A stretch of 57,121 nt of DNA from the NCBI GenBank assembly GCA_009929695.1, contig RZZW01000021.1, forward strand, positions 1-57,121. Reading direction: 5' to 3'. Both the position numbers and the translations under genes were made by a program. The notes below the pieces were generated by a model, which saw only the letters and a list, made by a program, of their open reading frames with translations, had not been told where the DNA came from and did not search any database. Shown here one piece after another: positions 42,350-50,717 of this stretch; the first letter of the stretch is position 1; each line of letters begins with the position of its first letter. Source of the stretch: Clostridia bacterium (GTDB lineage Bacteria > Bacillota > Clostridia > Oscillospirales > Ruminococcaceae).

Positions 42350-43654
42350 ATGAAGAGAGTGCTTTTTATATTACAATCTTATCCATCAGAAAGATCTGCG
42401 AATGTAGATTGCGATGAGAAGATAATCAATGAGCTAAAGAAAAATAAGAACATCGAAATATATTGCTTAGCGTATAGATATAATTTTCAACCCTTGGAGA
42501 GCAAATACGATGGATTTAAGGTATTTAGATTCAGGAAAGGGTTCCCATTCGATTTATATTCTTGGGCAAGACATCATGAGAACAACCCTATAGGAAAGTT
42601 CCTGCTTAGGTTTCATAGATTCATCCTATTGGCAAAGGAGCTTCTTTTACTTCCGTTTTATCCATATATCGAACCAATAGGGATGCAGCAATGTGCGAGG
42701 GAAGCCATAAAACTACATGACAGGCTCAATTTTGATCTCGTTTTTGCTGACCACAACGGGATTGACACGCTCTACGCAGGGAAGATGGTAAAAGAAAGAG
42801 ATCCCAAAGTTAAGCTTATAGCGATGATGTGGGATCCTATGTTCGGAAAAAATAAGCCCAAATACGTTAGCAAAAGATTTCATGAAAAGCGATGCCTTAG
42901 AGTCCAGGAGAATCTTCTTAATAATGCCGATGCAATCATAATGCTTGATTCTGTAAAGAATGTTTATGCCGATAAAGTTACGTCATTAAATTATTTTGAT
43001 AAGATAAAATTTTATTCTATACCAGGGGTCGTGAAGACAGAAAATCCTTCAAATATTGTCCCTGAAAGAATATCTAATGTATTTTCTGATACAAGATATA
43101 ATGTTGTATATACTGGGCTTATAACCGAGGACAGGAATCCCTCTTGTTTTATCAAACTATTGGATGATAGCAAATTTGGCGAAAAGTTCAATATCGTATT
43201 TTTTGGGTCAAAAGAAAGCTCTGATATTGTAAAAGGCATTAAAACGAACAGGGTTACTATTCAAACGCATGATTATGTTGACAAGAGGACATTAGCACTA
43301 GTTTATAACTTAGCTGATGCATTTTTAAATCTCGGAGGAGCTGAGGCAAATATGATTCCGAGTAAAATATTCAATTACTTAAGTTATGGAAAGCCTATAT
43401 TCTCGACAAGGACAATCGATCATGATCCATCATCTCAGTGCCTTCAGCGATATCCGTTGGCGTGTTGCATCGATGTACGAGATGCTTCAGCGCTAAATAT
43501 GGGACTGCTAGAAGACTTTATAGAGTCACAAATTGATGTCACTTTGTCATTTGAAACGGTGCAAACAATGTATAAGGAAAGTACTCCGACGATTTATGTG
43601 GAACTTATACAGCACCTTCTAGGAGAGGAAAGTGCCGATGGACAATGGGCGTAG
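42350..43654 (+). CDS. GT4-like glycosyltransferase
   Basis: About 434 residues. The start MKRVLFILQSYPSERSANVD leads a GT-B acceptor lobe with basic and hydrophobic membrane-contact segments (FHRFILLAKELLLLPFYPYI). The donor lobe has YNVVYTGLITEDRNPSCFI, FNIVFFGSKESSDI and ADAFLNLGGAEANMIPSKIFNYLSYGKPIF, which replaces the usual E-x7-E with a PSKIFNYLSYGKP motif. The frame opens at 42323, but AGGA (42338-42341) precedes ATG 42350 by 8 nt and homology begins there. Donor unknown. Confidence 0.82.
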   Translation: MKRVLFILQSYPSERSANVDCDEKIINELKKNKNIEIYCLAYRYNFQPLESKYDGFKVFRFRKGFPFDLYSWARHHENNPIGKFLLRFHRFILLAKELLLLPFYPYIEPIGMQQCAREAIKLHDRLNFDLVFADHNGIDTLYAGKMVKERDPKVKLIAMMWDPMFGKNKPKYVSKRFHEKRCLRVQENLLNNADAIIMLDSVKNVYADKVTSLNYFDKIKFYSIPGVVKTENPSNIVPERISNVFSDTRYNVVYTGLITEDRNPSCFIKLLDDSKFGEKFNIVFFGSKESSDIVKGIKTNRVTIQTHDYVDKRTLALVYNLADAFLNLGGAEANMIPSKIFNYLSYGKPIFSTRTIDHDPSSQCLQRYPLACCIDVRDASALNMGLLEDFIESQIDVTLSFETVQTMYKESTPTIYVELIQHLLGEESADGQWA

Positions 43655-45176
43655 CGCAAAGTCTGTAAGAAATGTTGCAACAGGCTTAGTCAATAAAATC
43701 TCAATGATGGTTTTGGCTTTTGCCACACGAACCATTTTTATCCGCTTGCTGGGCGCCGAGTATACAGGCATCAGCAGCTTATATACAAACATACTCTCAG
43801 TCCTTTCTCTTGCTGAGATGGGGATGGGCAATGTCTTAATGTTCTATCTATATGGAGCATTAAAGGATAATGACGAAGAAAGAATTAAAGGTCTAGTAGA
43901 TGAGTTCCGAAAAATCTATCTGACAATAATTCTGATTGTTTTCGCTGTTGGTATCGCGATAATACCATTCCTAAGATACATTGTTCACAGCTCGTTAAAC
44001 AGCAAAGAGATTGTTGGATATTACGTGCTTTACCTGATCAATTCTGTGTCATCATATTTTGTGGTATACAGAACTATGGTTCTCTCCGCAGACCAGAAGA
44101 GCTATATATCAAATGTTGTAAACACTGTTTCTACAAGTTTGATGTATATTTTCCAGATTGTATATCTGCTTTTGATCGGAGATTTCTGGGGATACCTTGC
44201 AATCCAAGTGTTGCACACAATAGGCGCAAATCTGGTTTTAAATCAAATATCACTAAAGCACTATCCATACCTGAGAGGGAAAAGCGGAAAGACCAAGAAC
44301 GATAAAAGGCAGGTAAATCAAAGAGAACTTTTCAAGAACATAAAAGCCACCTTTCTGTTTAAAATATCCGATACGATTCTTGACCAGACTGACAGCATTA
44401 TCATTTCTGTTATGTTCGGAACAGTGGTCGTTGGGTATTACTCAAATTATTATATGCTTATAAGCTACATCGTAGCGATAGCGGGAATTATTGCAAATGG
44501 ACTGGTGGCAAGCTTTGGTAATCTTAACACAGAAGGAGATATGGAGCACTCTTACGAAATGTTCCGGGTAGCACTCACTGCATTCTCCATTTTCGGCACC
44601 ATCTGTACTACATGCTATGCATGTATAGTACAGGATTTCATTCCAATCTGGGTTGGCTCTCAGTATGTGATGCCTTATGGATTAGTTATTGCCGTTTTAG
44701 CTGTTTTCTATTTGAGAATGGCTACAAACACGATGTGGATGTATCGGTCTGCGATGGGCATTTTTCAAGAAGCTCAATATATTAATATCGTTGCTGCAGG
44801 TTTGAATATTCTTCTATCTATCGTACTTGGAAAGCTGATGGATGTCGCTGGAGTAATCGTTGCAACAGCCGTGTCTAGGATTTTAACATCCTTCTGGTAT
44901 GAAGGAAAGGTAGTCTTTAAACGATTTGGTAAGCCTGTGAGGATATACCTCCTCCTGCAGATTAAAAATTTTGCTATTTGTGCGGCAAGCGTTTTCCCTG
45001 CATATGTTTTATGCGGTATATTAAAAGGCTCTTCAGCACTCTATATTGGCTTGAAACTTCTGATAGCAGTAGCATTTAGTTGCTTAGTGGTTTTTATAAC
45101 CTACGGAAGAACAAAAGAATACAGAACAATGAAATCTAAAATACTTAACGTGCTACATCATAGAGCAAAAGCATAA
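43638..45176 (+). CDS. wzx: Polysaccharide repeat-unit flippase (Wzx-like)
   Basis: About 512 residues with 12-14 hydrophobic segments in the MATE/MOP superfamily arrangement. The N-terminus SVRNVATGLVNKISMMVLAFATRTIFIRLLG and LGAEYTGISSLYTNILSVLSLAEMG are typical of Wzx proteins in Firmicutes. It moves undecaprenyl-linked units across the membrane for Wzy. AGGAGAGG at 43621-43628 serves ATG 43638 (GTG 43632 is possible). It starts inside the last codons of the preceding glycosyltransferase gene and is the last intact gene of the AT-rich cluster. Confidence 0.88.
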   Translation: MDNGRSAKSVRNVATGLVNKISMMVLAFATRTIFIRLLGAEYTGISSLYTNILSVLSLAEMGMGNVLMFYLYGALKDNDEERIKGLVDEFRKIYLTIILIVFAVGIAIIPFLRYIVHSSLNSKEIVGYYVLYLINSVSSYFVVYRTMVLSADQKSYISNVVNTVSTSLMYIFQIVYLLLIGDFWGYLAIQVLHTIGANLVLNQISLKHYPYLRGKSGKTKNDKRQVNQRELFKNIKATFLFKISDTILDQTDSIIISVMFGTVVVGYYSNYYMLISYIVAIAGIIANGLVASFGNLNTEGDMEHSYEMFRVALTAFSIFGTICTTCYACIVQDFIPIWVGSQYVMPYGLVIAVLAVFYLRMATNTMWMYRSAMGIFQEAQYINIVAAGLNILLSIVLGKLMDVAGVIVATAVSRILTSFWYEGKVVFKRFGKPVRIYLLLQIKNFAICAASVFPAYVLCGILKGSSALYIGLKLLIAVAFSCLVVFITYGRTKEYRTMKSKILNVLHHRAKA

Positions 45177-45186
45177 AGGAGCAAAT

Positions 45187-45470
45187 ATGGAAGGTATTGT
45201 CTTAGCCGGTGGAGCCGGTACGCGCTTGTATGACAACATGAAGGAGATGCTCAGGCTCAAAAGAGAAAACGAAGAACTTCGTAAGGAAAATCTTTTCTTA
45301 AAAAAAGCGGCGGCATTCTTTGCATAGGGAATCGATTAGGGGCTTATAGATTCATTGAACAATATCATAATGAATTTGGCATTCCCTGGCTGCTTAGACG
45401 GCTGGGTATATGCCCCAATGCTTATTACAACTACCGGAAACACCGGAAGGCGGATTATTGTAAAGAGTAA
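45187..45470 (+). pseudogene. Chimeric relic: rmlA start joined to an IS3-family transposase remnant
   Basis: The first 16 codons, MEGIVLAGGAGTRLYD, are the nucleotide-binding start of a glucose-1-phosphate thymidylyltransferase (RmlA). From about 45235 the frame continues as the end of an IS3-family OrfA (coiled coil RLKRENEELRKENLFLKKAA, stop 45327). A second frame from about 45333 to 45470 is a piece of OrfB (YRFIEQYHNEFGIPWLLRRL, then GICPNAYYNYRKHR). Neither product is functional. The relic records loss of an RmlA gene and a former insertion sequence at the 3' end of the imported cluster. Confidence 0.75.
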
Positions 45471-45485
45471 GTTAGGAGGCAGATG

Positions 45486-46545
45486 ATGAACGACAAGATG
45501 AACGACAATAAGATAGCCCCGAAACCAATCGGGGGGGGTACAGCGCAGTAGGATAAAATGGATCGACAGTATGCGAGGAATCGCAATATTGCTGGTGGTT
45601 CTGGGCCATTGCGCTGGGAACATCGGTGATCCTGTAAACCGAGCGATATTGTCTTTTCATATGCCGCTGTTCTTCTTTATCTCCGGTTTGTCCAGCCGGG
45701 CAGGAGGAGATAAGAAAGAGTCGTTCATTCAATATTTCTGGAAACGAGTTCGTGCGATTGTTGTTCCGCAGGCCGTCCTGTTTCTGATAAACATTGCGTA
45801 TTATCTCTTAACTCGGCAGCGGATCACAGCGTCCCTGATAGCGAAGACTTGGTTTAACTGGTTTTTCACAGTTCTTTTTATCTGCTCGTTGTTACTCTGG
45901 TTCTTGAGAAAAACAGGATTGCTTTCCCTCTGGTACATCTGCCTGCCTGTTACGGTTGTGCTGATGGCACTGACGCAGGTGACCGGGATACAAACTGTCG
46001 TTCATGTCGAGACAGTACCCATGGCGATGATCTTCTATTTTGGCGGGGTCTACTGCTATGGATGGTTGACGCAAGAGAGAAATAACAGGTTGGAGAACGG
46101 CTGGATTCTTCTCCTCCCAGCGATTGTTATCTGCTCATACTGGAATTCTCCAGTAATGATGTACAGTAATGAATATGGCAACCTTGCCCTATTCGCGATT
46201 ACCTCTGTAGCTGGAATTTTTCTTTGCTATGAACTGGCAAAGCGTATAACTGACAATAAGCTGGTACTATGGCTCGGTCAAAGTTCCTTGGGCATTTATG
46301 TGTTCCACATGAGAATTATTAACGTGCTTCATGCCGTTGGTCACAGACTTTGGCCAGCTATTGAGAATTATTCGTATCCGGTGTATTGGCATTATTTCCT
46401 GCTGTCACTGCTTGTGCTGATTCCGTTGGTATACTTGGTAGAGAGGTATCTGCCATTCCTTGTGGGAAAGAAACATTTAAGGACGGAGAATATGGACGAG
46501 ATGAATAGACCAAATCCCCTGACTAGGGGGTACAAGAGACTATAG
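45486..46545 (+). pseudogene. Acyltransferase-3 membrane protein, out of frame by one G (phase-OFF candidate)
   Basis: AGGAGG (45474-45479) lies 6 nt before ATG 45486. The frame runs MNDKMNDNKIAPKPIGG into a G8 tract (45531-45538) and stops at TAG 45549. If the tract had seven G, translation would pass through RSRIKWIDSMRGIAILLVVLGH, the standard N-terminus of acyltransferase-3 enzymes, and continue for more than 300 residues with ten membrane segments (FHMPLFFFISGLSS; YVFHMRIINVLHAVG). The body is undamaged, so this looks like a switched-off rather than a decayed gene. As sequenced, only a 21-residue peptide is made from the proper start. A one-base assembly error is the main alternative. 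Confidence 0.75.
45531..45538 (+). repeat. G8 homopolymer tract (frame closed, OFF)
   Basis: Eight consecutive G, 45 nt into the acyltransferase gene. G7 (or G10) would open the full reading frame. Confidence 0.85.
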
Positions 46546-47572
46546 TATTGATGTAGCGAAGACTACATTGGTTTTCCTTGTTGTCTGGGGTCATGCCATT
46601 CAATATCTGCATGGGACGGAGTTTAATTTCTGGGAAGACACCTTTTTCAAGTTTATCTATGGTTTCCATATGCCGCTGTTTGCGCTGATTTCAGGATACC
46701 TGATGAAAGGATCTTTTGAAAGATATGGTGCAGGAAAACTAGTCGGCAAGAGAGCGAAACAGTTGTTGATTCCAACTGTCGGTTGGGCGCTGGTTCTGAC
46801 TATAATAGATGTCGTTCTAAACGTTTTGACGCATGAGAGTAATTCGGTATCCTGGATAGCAGGACGATTCCTCAGCAGGACAGTAAGCGACCTCTGGTTC
46901 CTTAAAGCTATGTTCATTGCTTGCGTGGTTGTGGTATTTATTGAAAAGTATTGCAAAGGTCACTGGCTTACATATATCATTTGCTCCTTGCTCACCTTCT
47001 TGCTGCCAAGCATATACAACTTTAACCTTTACGGTTTCATGTTGCCGTTCTTCATGCTTGGATTCAAAGCGAGTGGCTTGGCAAAGGAGAAGAGCGAGAA
47101 GCTTGATAGGAACAAGAGAATCTGTGTGTTTATAGGGACACTTGTTTTGTATATCATCTTGCTCCTGTTCTTTTACAGAGACAATTACATCTATACGACG
47201 GAACTGAGTGTTATAGGCGCTGAAAAATGATTTACTGTGCAGCTTGGAATTGATCTGTATAGATCGCTGGTTGCTCTGGTGGGTTGCATTATGATTTTGG
47301 TAGGGAGCACGTTGATTACCAAGAAGTTCAACTGGGTCACAACAATCTCCAGCAAAAGCATGGTCATCTATATTGTGACAGCTTCTATTTTCACCTATAT
47401 CTCGCAGCTTATGACCAGAGCAGGAGTGAAAGTGCTTTTGGGATCTATTCCTGCTGTTGTTATAGATGTTGTCTTGCTAATCCCAATTAGCGTTGTTCTG
47501 ATCCTTCTTTCCCTCTTGGCAGAGAAGATAATCGAGAAGATCAAGCTGGGAAAGGTGTTGCTCGGGAAATAA
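46492..47572 (+). pseudogene. Second acyltransferase-3 gene with frameshift and internal stop
   Basis: Another acyltransferase-3 protein: GTRDYSIDVAKTTLVFLVVW then GHAIQYL, FIYGFHMPLFALISGYL, and later membrane segments. No start exists in that frame. A start at ATG 46492, inside the end of the previous gene, would reach it only if the G5 run at 46526-46530 had four G. A TGA at 47228 interrupts the body in frame; the remaining segments (GIDLYRSLVALVGCIMILVG onward) continue in the same frame to 47572. TGA is an ordinary stop elsewhere in the window. Two lesions suggest decay, unlike the preceding gene with its single tract change. Confidence 0.7.
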
Positions 47573-47588
47573 AGCGGGGTGAGACGGT

Positions 47589-47738
47589 ATTCAGAAGAGA
47601 ACGGTTAAGATATTCACTTTATCTCTTATTGTTACGCTCGTTTGCCTTTATGAGGGGAATGAAATATGGAAGCGCGTAATTCATGAAAGAATGATTTCCT
47701 ACTCAACTGCTTCTGCTCGCGCTAATAAAACGATTTAA
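47589..47738 (+). pseudogene. Short membrane-segment fragment without a start
   Basis: In the 299-bp gap before capE one frame reads QKRTVKIFTLSLIVTLVCLY and ends ASARANKTI with a TAA. It has a basic start and one hydrophobic segment, like the N-terminus of a membrane or secreted protein, but no ATG/GTG/TTG start. It may be the residue of a gene cut by cassette exchange. Beyond it only the AGGAGG of capE (47857-47862) is evident. Confidence 0.25.
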
Positions 47739-47871
47739 GCATCTTTCTAGATGGTTGATAGCGAATTAAACACGTGAAAAAACTGATGAAACGGTAGATT
47801 CCGAATCTTTGTAAACAAATAGATGAGAATCTGCTGTACAATAAAGACAAGTAAATAGGAGGAAAATTAAA

Positions 47872-48918
47872 ATGTCTGCATTCAACAACGCTACCCTGAT
47901 GATCACTGGTGGTACTGGTTCCTTTGGTTCTACCGTTCTGAAACACTTCCTTGACTCTGACCTCAAGGAGATTCGTATCTTCTCCCGTGACGAGAAGAAG
48001 CAGGACGATATGCGCCATGAGCTTCAGGCCAAGCATCCGGAGAACGCCAAGAAGGTGAAGTTCTACATCGGCGATGTCCGCAACCCCCAGTCTATCCGTG
48101 ACGCTATGCCCGGCGTTGACTACATCTTCCACGCTGCCGCTTTGAAGCAGGTTCCTTCCTGCGAGTTCTTCCCCATGCAGGCGGTTCAGACCAACATCAT
48201 CGGCACGGACAACGTCCTGCACGCTGCCATTGATGCCGGCGTCAAGCGTGTTGTCTGCCTGTCCACCGACAAGGCAGCTTATCCCATCAATGCCATGGGC
48301 ATCTCCAAGGCCATGATGGAGCACGTCATCTATGCCAATGCCCGTGTAGCTGCCGAGCGGGGTGGCACCACCATCTGCTGCACCCGTTACGGCAATGTCA
48401 TGTGCAGCCGTGGCTCTGTCATCCCCTTGTTCATTGACCAGATCAAGGCTGGCAACCCCATCACCATCACCGACCCCAACATGACCCGCTTCCTGATGAA
48501 CCTGGACGAGGCGGTGGATCTGGTCATGTTTGCCTTCCAGCACGCCAACCCCGGTGACCTGTTCATCCAGAAGGCAGATGCCTCTACCATTGGCGATCTT
48601 GCCAAGGCGGTTCAGCAGTTGTTTGGGGACACCGGCACGAACATCATCGGCACCCGTCATGGCGAGAAGCTGTTCGAGACCCTGATGACCCGTGAGGAGC
48701 GTCTGCGCAGCCAGGATATGGGTCATTACTTCCGTGTTGCTGCGGATAACCGCGACCTGAACTACGACAAGTTCGTGGTCAAGGGCGAGGTTCATACCAT
48801 GGCGGACGAGTCCTATACCAGCCATAACACCGAGCGTCTGGATGTGGAAGGTACTGTCAAGAAGATTCTGACCACCGAATATGTCCAGAATGCACTGAAG
48901 GACATCCCCAATGTCTAA
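47872..48918 (+). CDS. capE: UDP-GlcNAc 4,6-dehydratase/5-epimerase (CapE/FnlA-like)
   Basis: A 348-residue extended SDR. Its cofactor motif is GGTGSFGSTV; the family-typical FSRDEKKQDDMRHEL, HAAALKQVPSCEFFPMQAVQTN, STDKAAYPINAMGISKAMME (catalytic Lys region) and RYGNVMCSRGSVIPLF follow. The start LMITGGTGSFG and the C-terminal DYTSHNTERL-like segment (ESYTSHNTERLDVEGT) match CapE/FnlA rather than PglF-type dehydratases, which have a large membrane part. It performs the first step from UDP-GlcNAc to UDP-L-FucNAc. AGGAGG lies 9 nt upstream. Codon use changes sharply here to CTG/AAG/CCC-rich. Confidence 0.92.
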   Translation: MSAFNNATLMITGGTGSFGSTVLKHFLDSDLKEIRIFSRDEKKQDDMRHELQAKHPENAKKVKFYIGDVRNPQSIRDAMPGVDYIFHAAALKQVPSCEFFPMQAVQTNIIGTDNVLHAAIDAGVKRVVCLSTDKAAYPINAMGISKAMMEHVIYANARVAAERGGTTICCTRYGNVMCSRGSVIPLFIDQIKAGNPITITDPNMTRFLMNLDEAVDLVMFAFQHANPGDLFIQKADASTIGDLAKAVQQLFGDTGTNIIGTRHGEKLFETLMTREERLRSQDMGHYFRVAADNRDLNYDKFVVKGEVHTMADESYTSHNTERLDVEGTVKKILTTEYVQNALKDIPNV

Positions 48919-49492
48919 AGAAAAGCTGCTGCTGGTGGGTGCCGGCGGCTTTGGGCGCATGGTGGCGGAGTTGGCGATGCGCCAATACGACTGTGCCTTT
49001 GTGGATGACGGACAATCTGTAGGTACTGAAATCTGCGGTATTCCGGTGGTTGGCGGTCTTGCTGATTTGCCGGAGCTGCGGAAGGAATATGACCTGCTGG
49101 TGGTGGGCATCGGCAACAACCAGTTCCGGGCACAGGTGTATGAGAAGGCGAAAGCCCTTGGCTTTGCTTTTCCCAACATCATTGCACCCAGCACCTATAT
49201 CAGTCCATACGCCAACTTGGGTTGCGGCTGCGTGGTGCTGCAAAACGCTTGCATCCAGAACGGTTCATCTGTGGGAAGCGGTGTTTTGCTGAATGCCGGA
49301 ACGGAAATCCATTGTGATGCAGCGGTAGGGGACTACGCTCTGATTTATACCAACAGCGTTGTTCGCACCGGCGCAATCGTGGGTAGCCTTGCCCGCATTG
49401 GCAGCAACGCAACGGTCTGCAATCATGCAGCCGTGCCGGACGGCGCAGACGTTCCGGACTGCACCGCATTTCATGGAGAGGTGAACGAATGA
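48911..49492 (+). CDS. NeuD/PglD-type sugar O- or N-acetyltransferase
   Basis: A 193-residue protein: an N-terminal Rossmann-like sugar-nucleotide domain (LLLVGAGGFGRMVAELAM; VVGIGNNQFRAQVYEKA) and a C-terminal left-handed beta-helix of hexapeptide repeats (NIIAPSTYISPYANLGCGCVV; VGSGVLLNAGTEIHCDA). These enzymes acetylate amino sugars or sialic acid. Placed between capE and capF and overlapping both by 4-8 bp, it may acetylate the FucNAc product or another sugar of the unit. It is an insertion into the usual capE-F-G order, which is noteworthy. Substrate inferred only. Confidence 0.87.
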   Translation: MSKEKLLLVGAGGFGRMVAELAMRQYDCAFVDDGQSVGTEICGIPVVGGLADLPELRKEYDLLVVGIGNNQFRAQVYEKAKALGFAFPNIIAPSTYISPYANLGCGCVVLQNACIQNGSSVGSGVLLNAGTEIHCDAAVGDYALIYTNSVVRTGAIVGSLARIGSNATVCNHAAVPDGADVPDCTAFHGEVNE

Positions 49493-50685
49493 ACATTCTG
49501 GTCACAGGTGCCAAGGGCATGGTGGGAACCGCCCTGTGCAACAACCTGAAAAACATCCGGGATGGGAAGAATAAGACCCGCCCGGCACTACATATTGAAG
49601 AAATCTACGAGTATGACCTGAACTCCACCCCGGAGGAGCTGGACGAATACTGCCGGAAGGCGGACTTCGTGTTCAATCTGGCAGGGGTGAACCGCCCGGA
49701 AAACCCGGAGGATTTCATGAAGGGCAATTTCGGCTTTGCATCCGACCTGTTGAATTGCCTGAAAAAGCACAACAACAAGGCTACCATCATGCTGTCCTCT
49801 TCCATTCAGGCCACCCTGGCAGGCCGTTTCGGCAACAGCGAGTACGGTCGCAGCAAAAAGGCGGGCGAGGAGCTGTTTTTCCAGTATGCTCAGAAGACTG
49901 GGGCAAAGGTTGCCGTCTACCGCTTTGTGAACCTGATGGGACACAGCCGCCCCAAGTACAATAGTGCCGTCAGCACCTTCTGCTGGGCAGTTGCCAACGA
50001 TGAACCCTTTACAGTCAACGACCGCAGCACGGAATTGGAGCTGCTGTACATTGACGATCTGGTGGAGGGAATGTTTGACCTGCTGGAAGGCAAAGAGCAG
50101 CACTGTGAGTTCGACGGTGTGGAAACGGTTCTGCAAGCGGACGGTCGCTACTGCTGTGTTCCAGTGACCCACAAGGTCACCTTGGGGGAAATCGTGGATC
50201 TGCTGCAGGAATTCAAGGCACAGCCCACGACCCTCATGATGCCGAAAATGCCCGATGGCTCCTTTGCCAAGAAGCTGTACTCCCTGTACCTGACTTATCT
50301 GCCCACCGATAAATTCAAGTATGCCCTCAAGATGAACGTAGACAACCGTGGCTCCTTCACCGAGTTGGTGCATACCGCCGACTGTGGGCAGGTGAGCATC
50401 AACATCAGCCGCCCGGGCATCACGAAAGGACAGCACTGGCACAACTCCAAGTGGGAGCTGTTCATCGTGGTGGCTGGTCACGGCTTGATTCAGGAACGGA
50501 ACATCAACACCGGAGAAACCGTGGAGTTTGAAGTTTCCGGGGATAAGATTGAGGCAATCCACATGATTCCCGGCTGGACTCACAACATCATCAACCTGTC
50601 GGAGACGGAAAATCTGGTCACGGTTATGACCTGCAATGAGATTTTTAACCCCAATCACCCGGATACCTTCTTTGAGCCGGTGTAA
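49489..50685 (+). CDS. capF: CapF/FnlB-like bifunctional epimerase-reductase with cupin domain
   Basis: A 398-residue protein with an N-terminal SDR domain (ILVTGAKGMVGTALCN; SSSIQATLAGRFGNSEYGRSKKAGEELF with Ser and Tyr-x3-Lys) and a C-terminal zinc cupin from about residue 280 (GQVSINISRPGITKGQHWHNSKWELF; IPGWTHNIINLSE). In S. aureus CapF the cupin epimerises C3 and the SDR reduces C4 of the 4-keto sugar to give UDP-L-6-deoxytalosamine derivatives. The architecture and length are those of CapF. It is coupled to the upstream acetyltransferase by ATGA. Confidence 0.92.
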   Translation: MNILVTGAKGMVGTALCNNLKNIRDGKNKTRPALHIEEIYEYDLNSTPEELDEYCRKADFVFNLAGVNRPENPEDFMKGNFGFASDLLNCLKKHNNKATIMLSSSIQATLAGRFGNSEYGRSKKAGEELFFQYAQKTGAKVAVYRFVNLMGHSRPKYNSAVSTFCWAVANDEPFTVNDRSTELELLYIDDLVEGMFDLLEGKEQHCEFDGVETVLQADGRYCCVPVTHKVTLGEIVDLLQEFKAQPTTLMMPKMPDGSFAKKLYSLYLTYLPTDKFKYALKMNVDNRGSFTELVHTADCGQVSINISRPGITKGQHWHNSKWELFIVVAGHGLIQERNINTGETVEFEVSGDKIEAIHMIPGWTHNIINLSETENLVTVMTCNEIFNPNHPDTFFEPV

Positions 50686-50717
50686 GAGAAAATACTGGTT
50701 GGCAATAGGAGATTTTT

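Noticed and set aside
47228-47230. TGA read as tryptophan (alternative genetic code)
   Set aside because: TGA is the natural stop of many intact genes in the window, such as murD, metF and glmM, so this is an ordinary nonsense change.
47722-49194. Long minus-strand open frame (about 490 codons) opposite capE
   Set aside because: It is the shadow of capE and its neighbour. The plus-strand frame has clear SDR motifs and ribosome binding site, while the antisense translation has no recognisable domain and simply follows the GC-rich third positions.
49588-50658. Minus-strand open frame opposite capF
   Set aside because: Same shadow effect; CapF has both SDR and cupin signatures in the plus strand.
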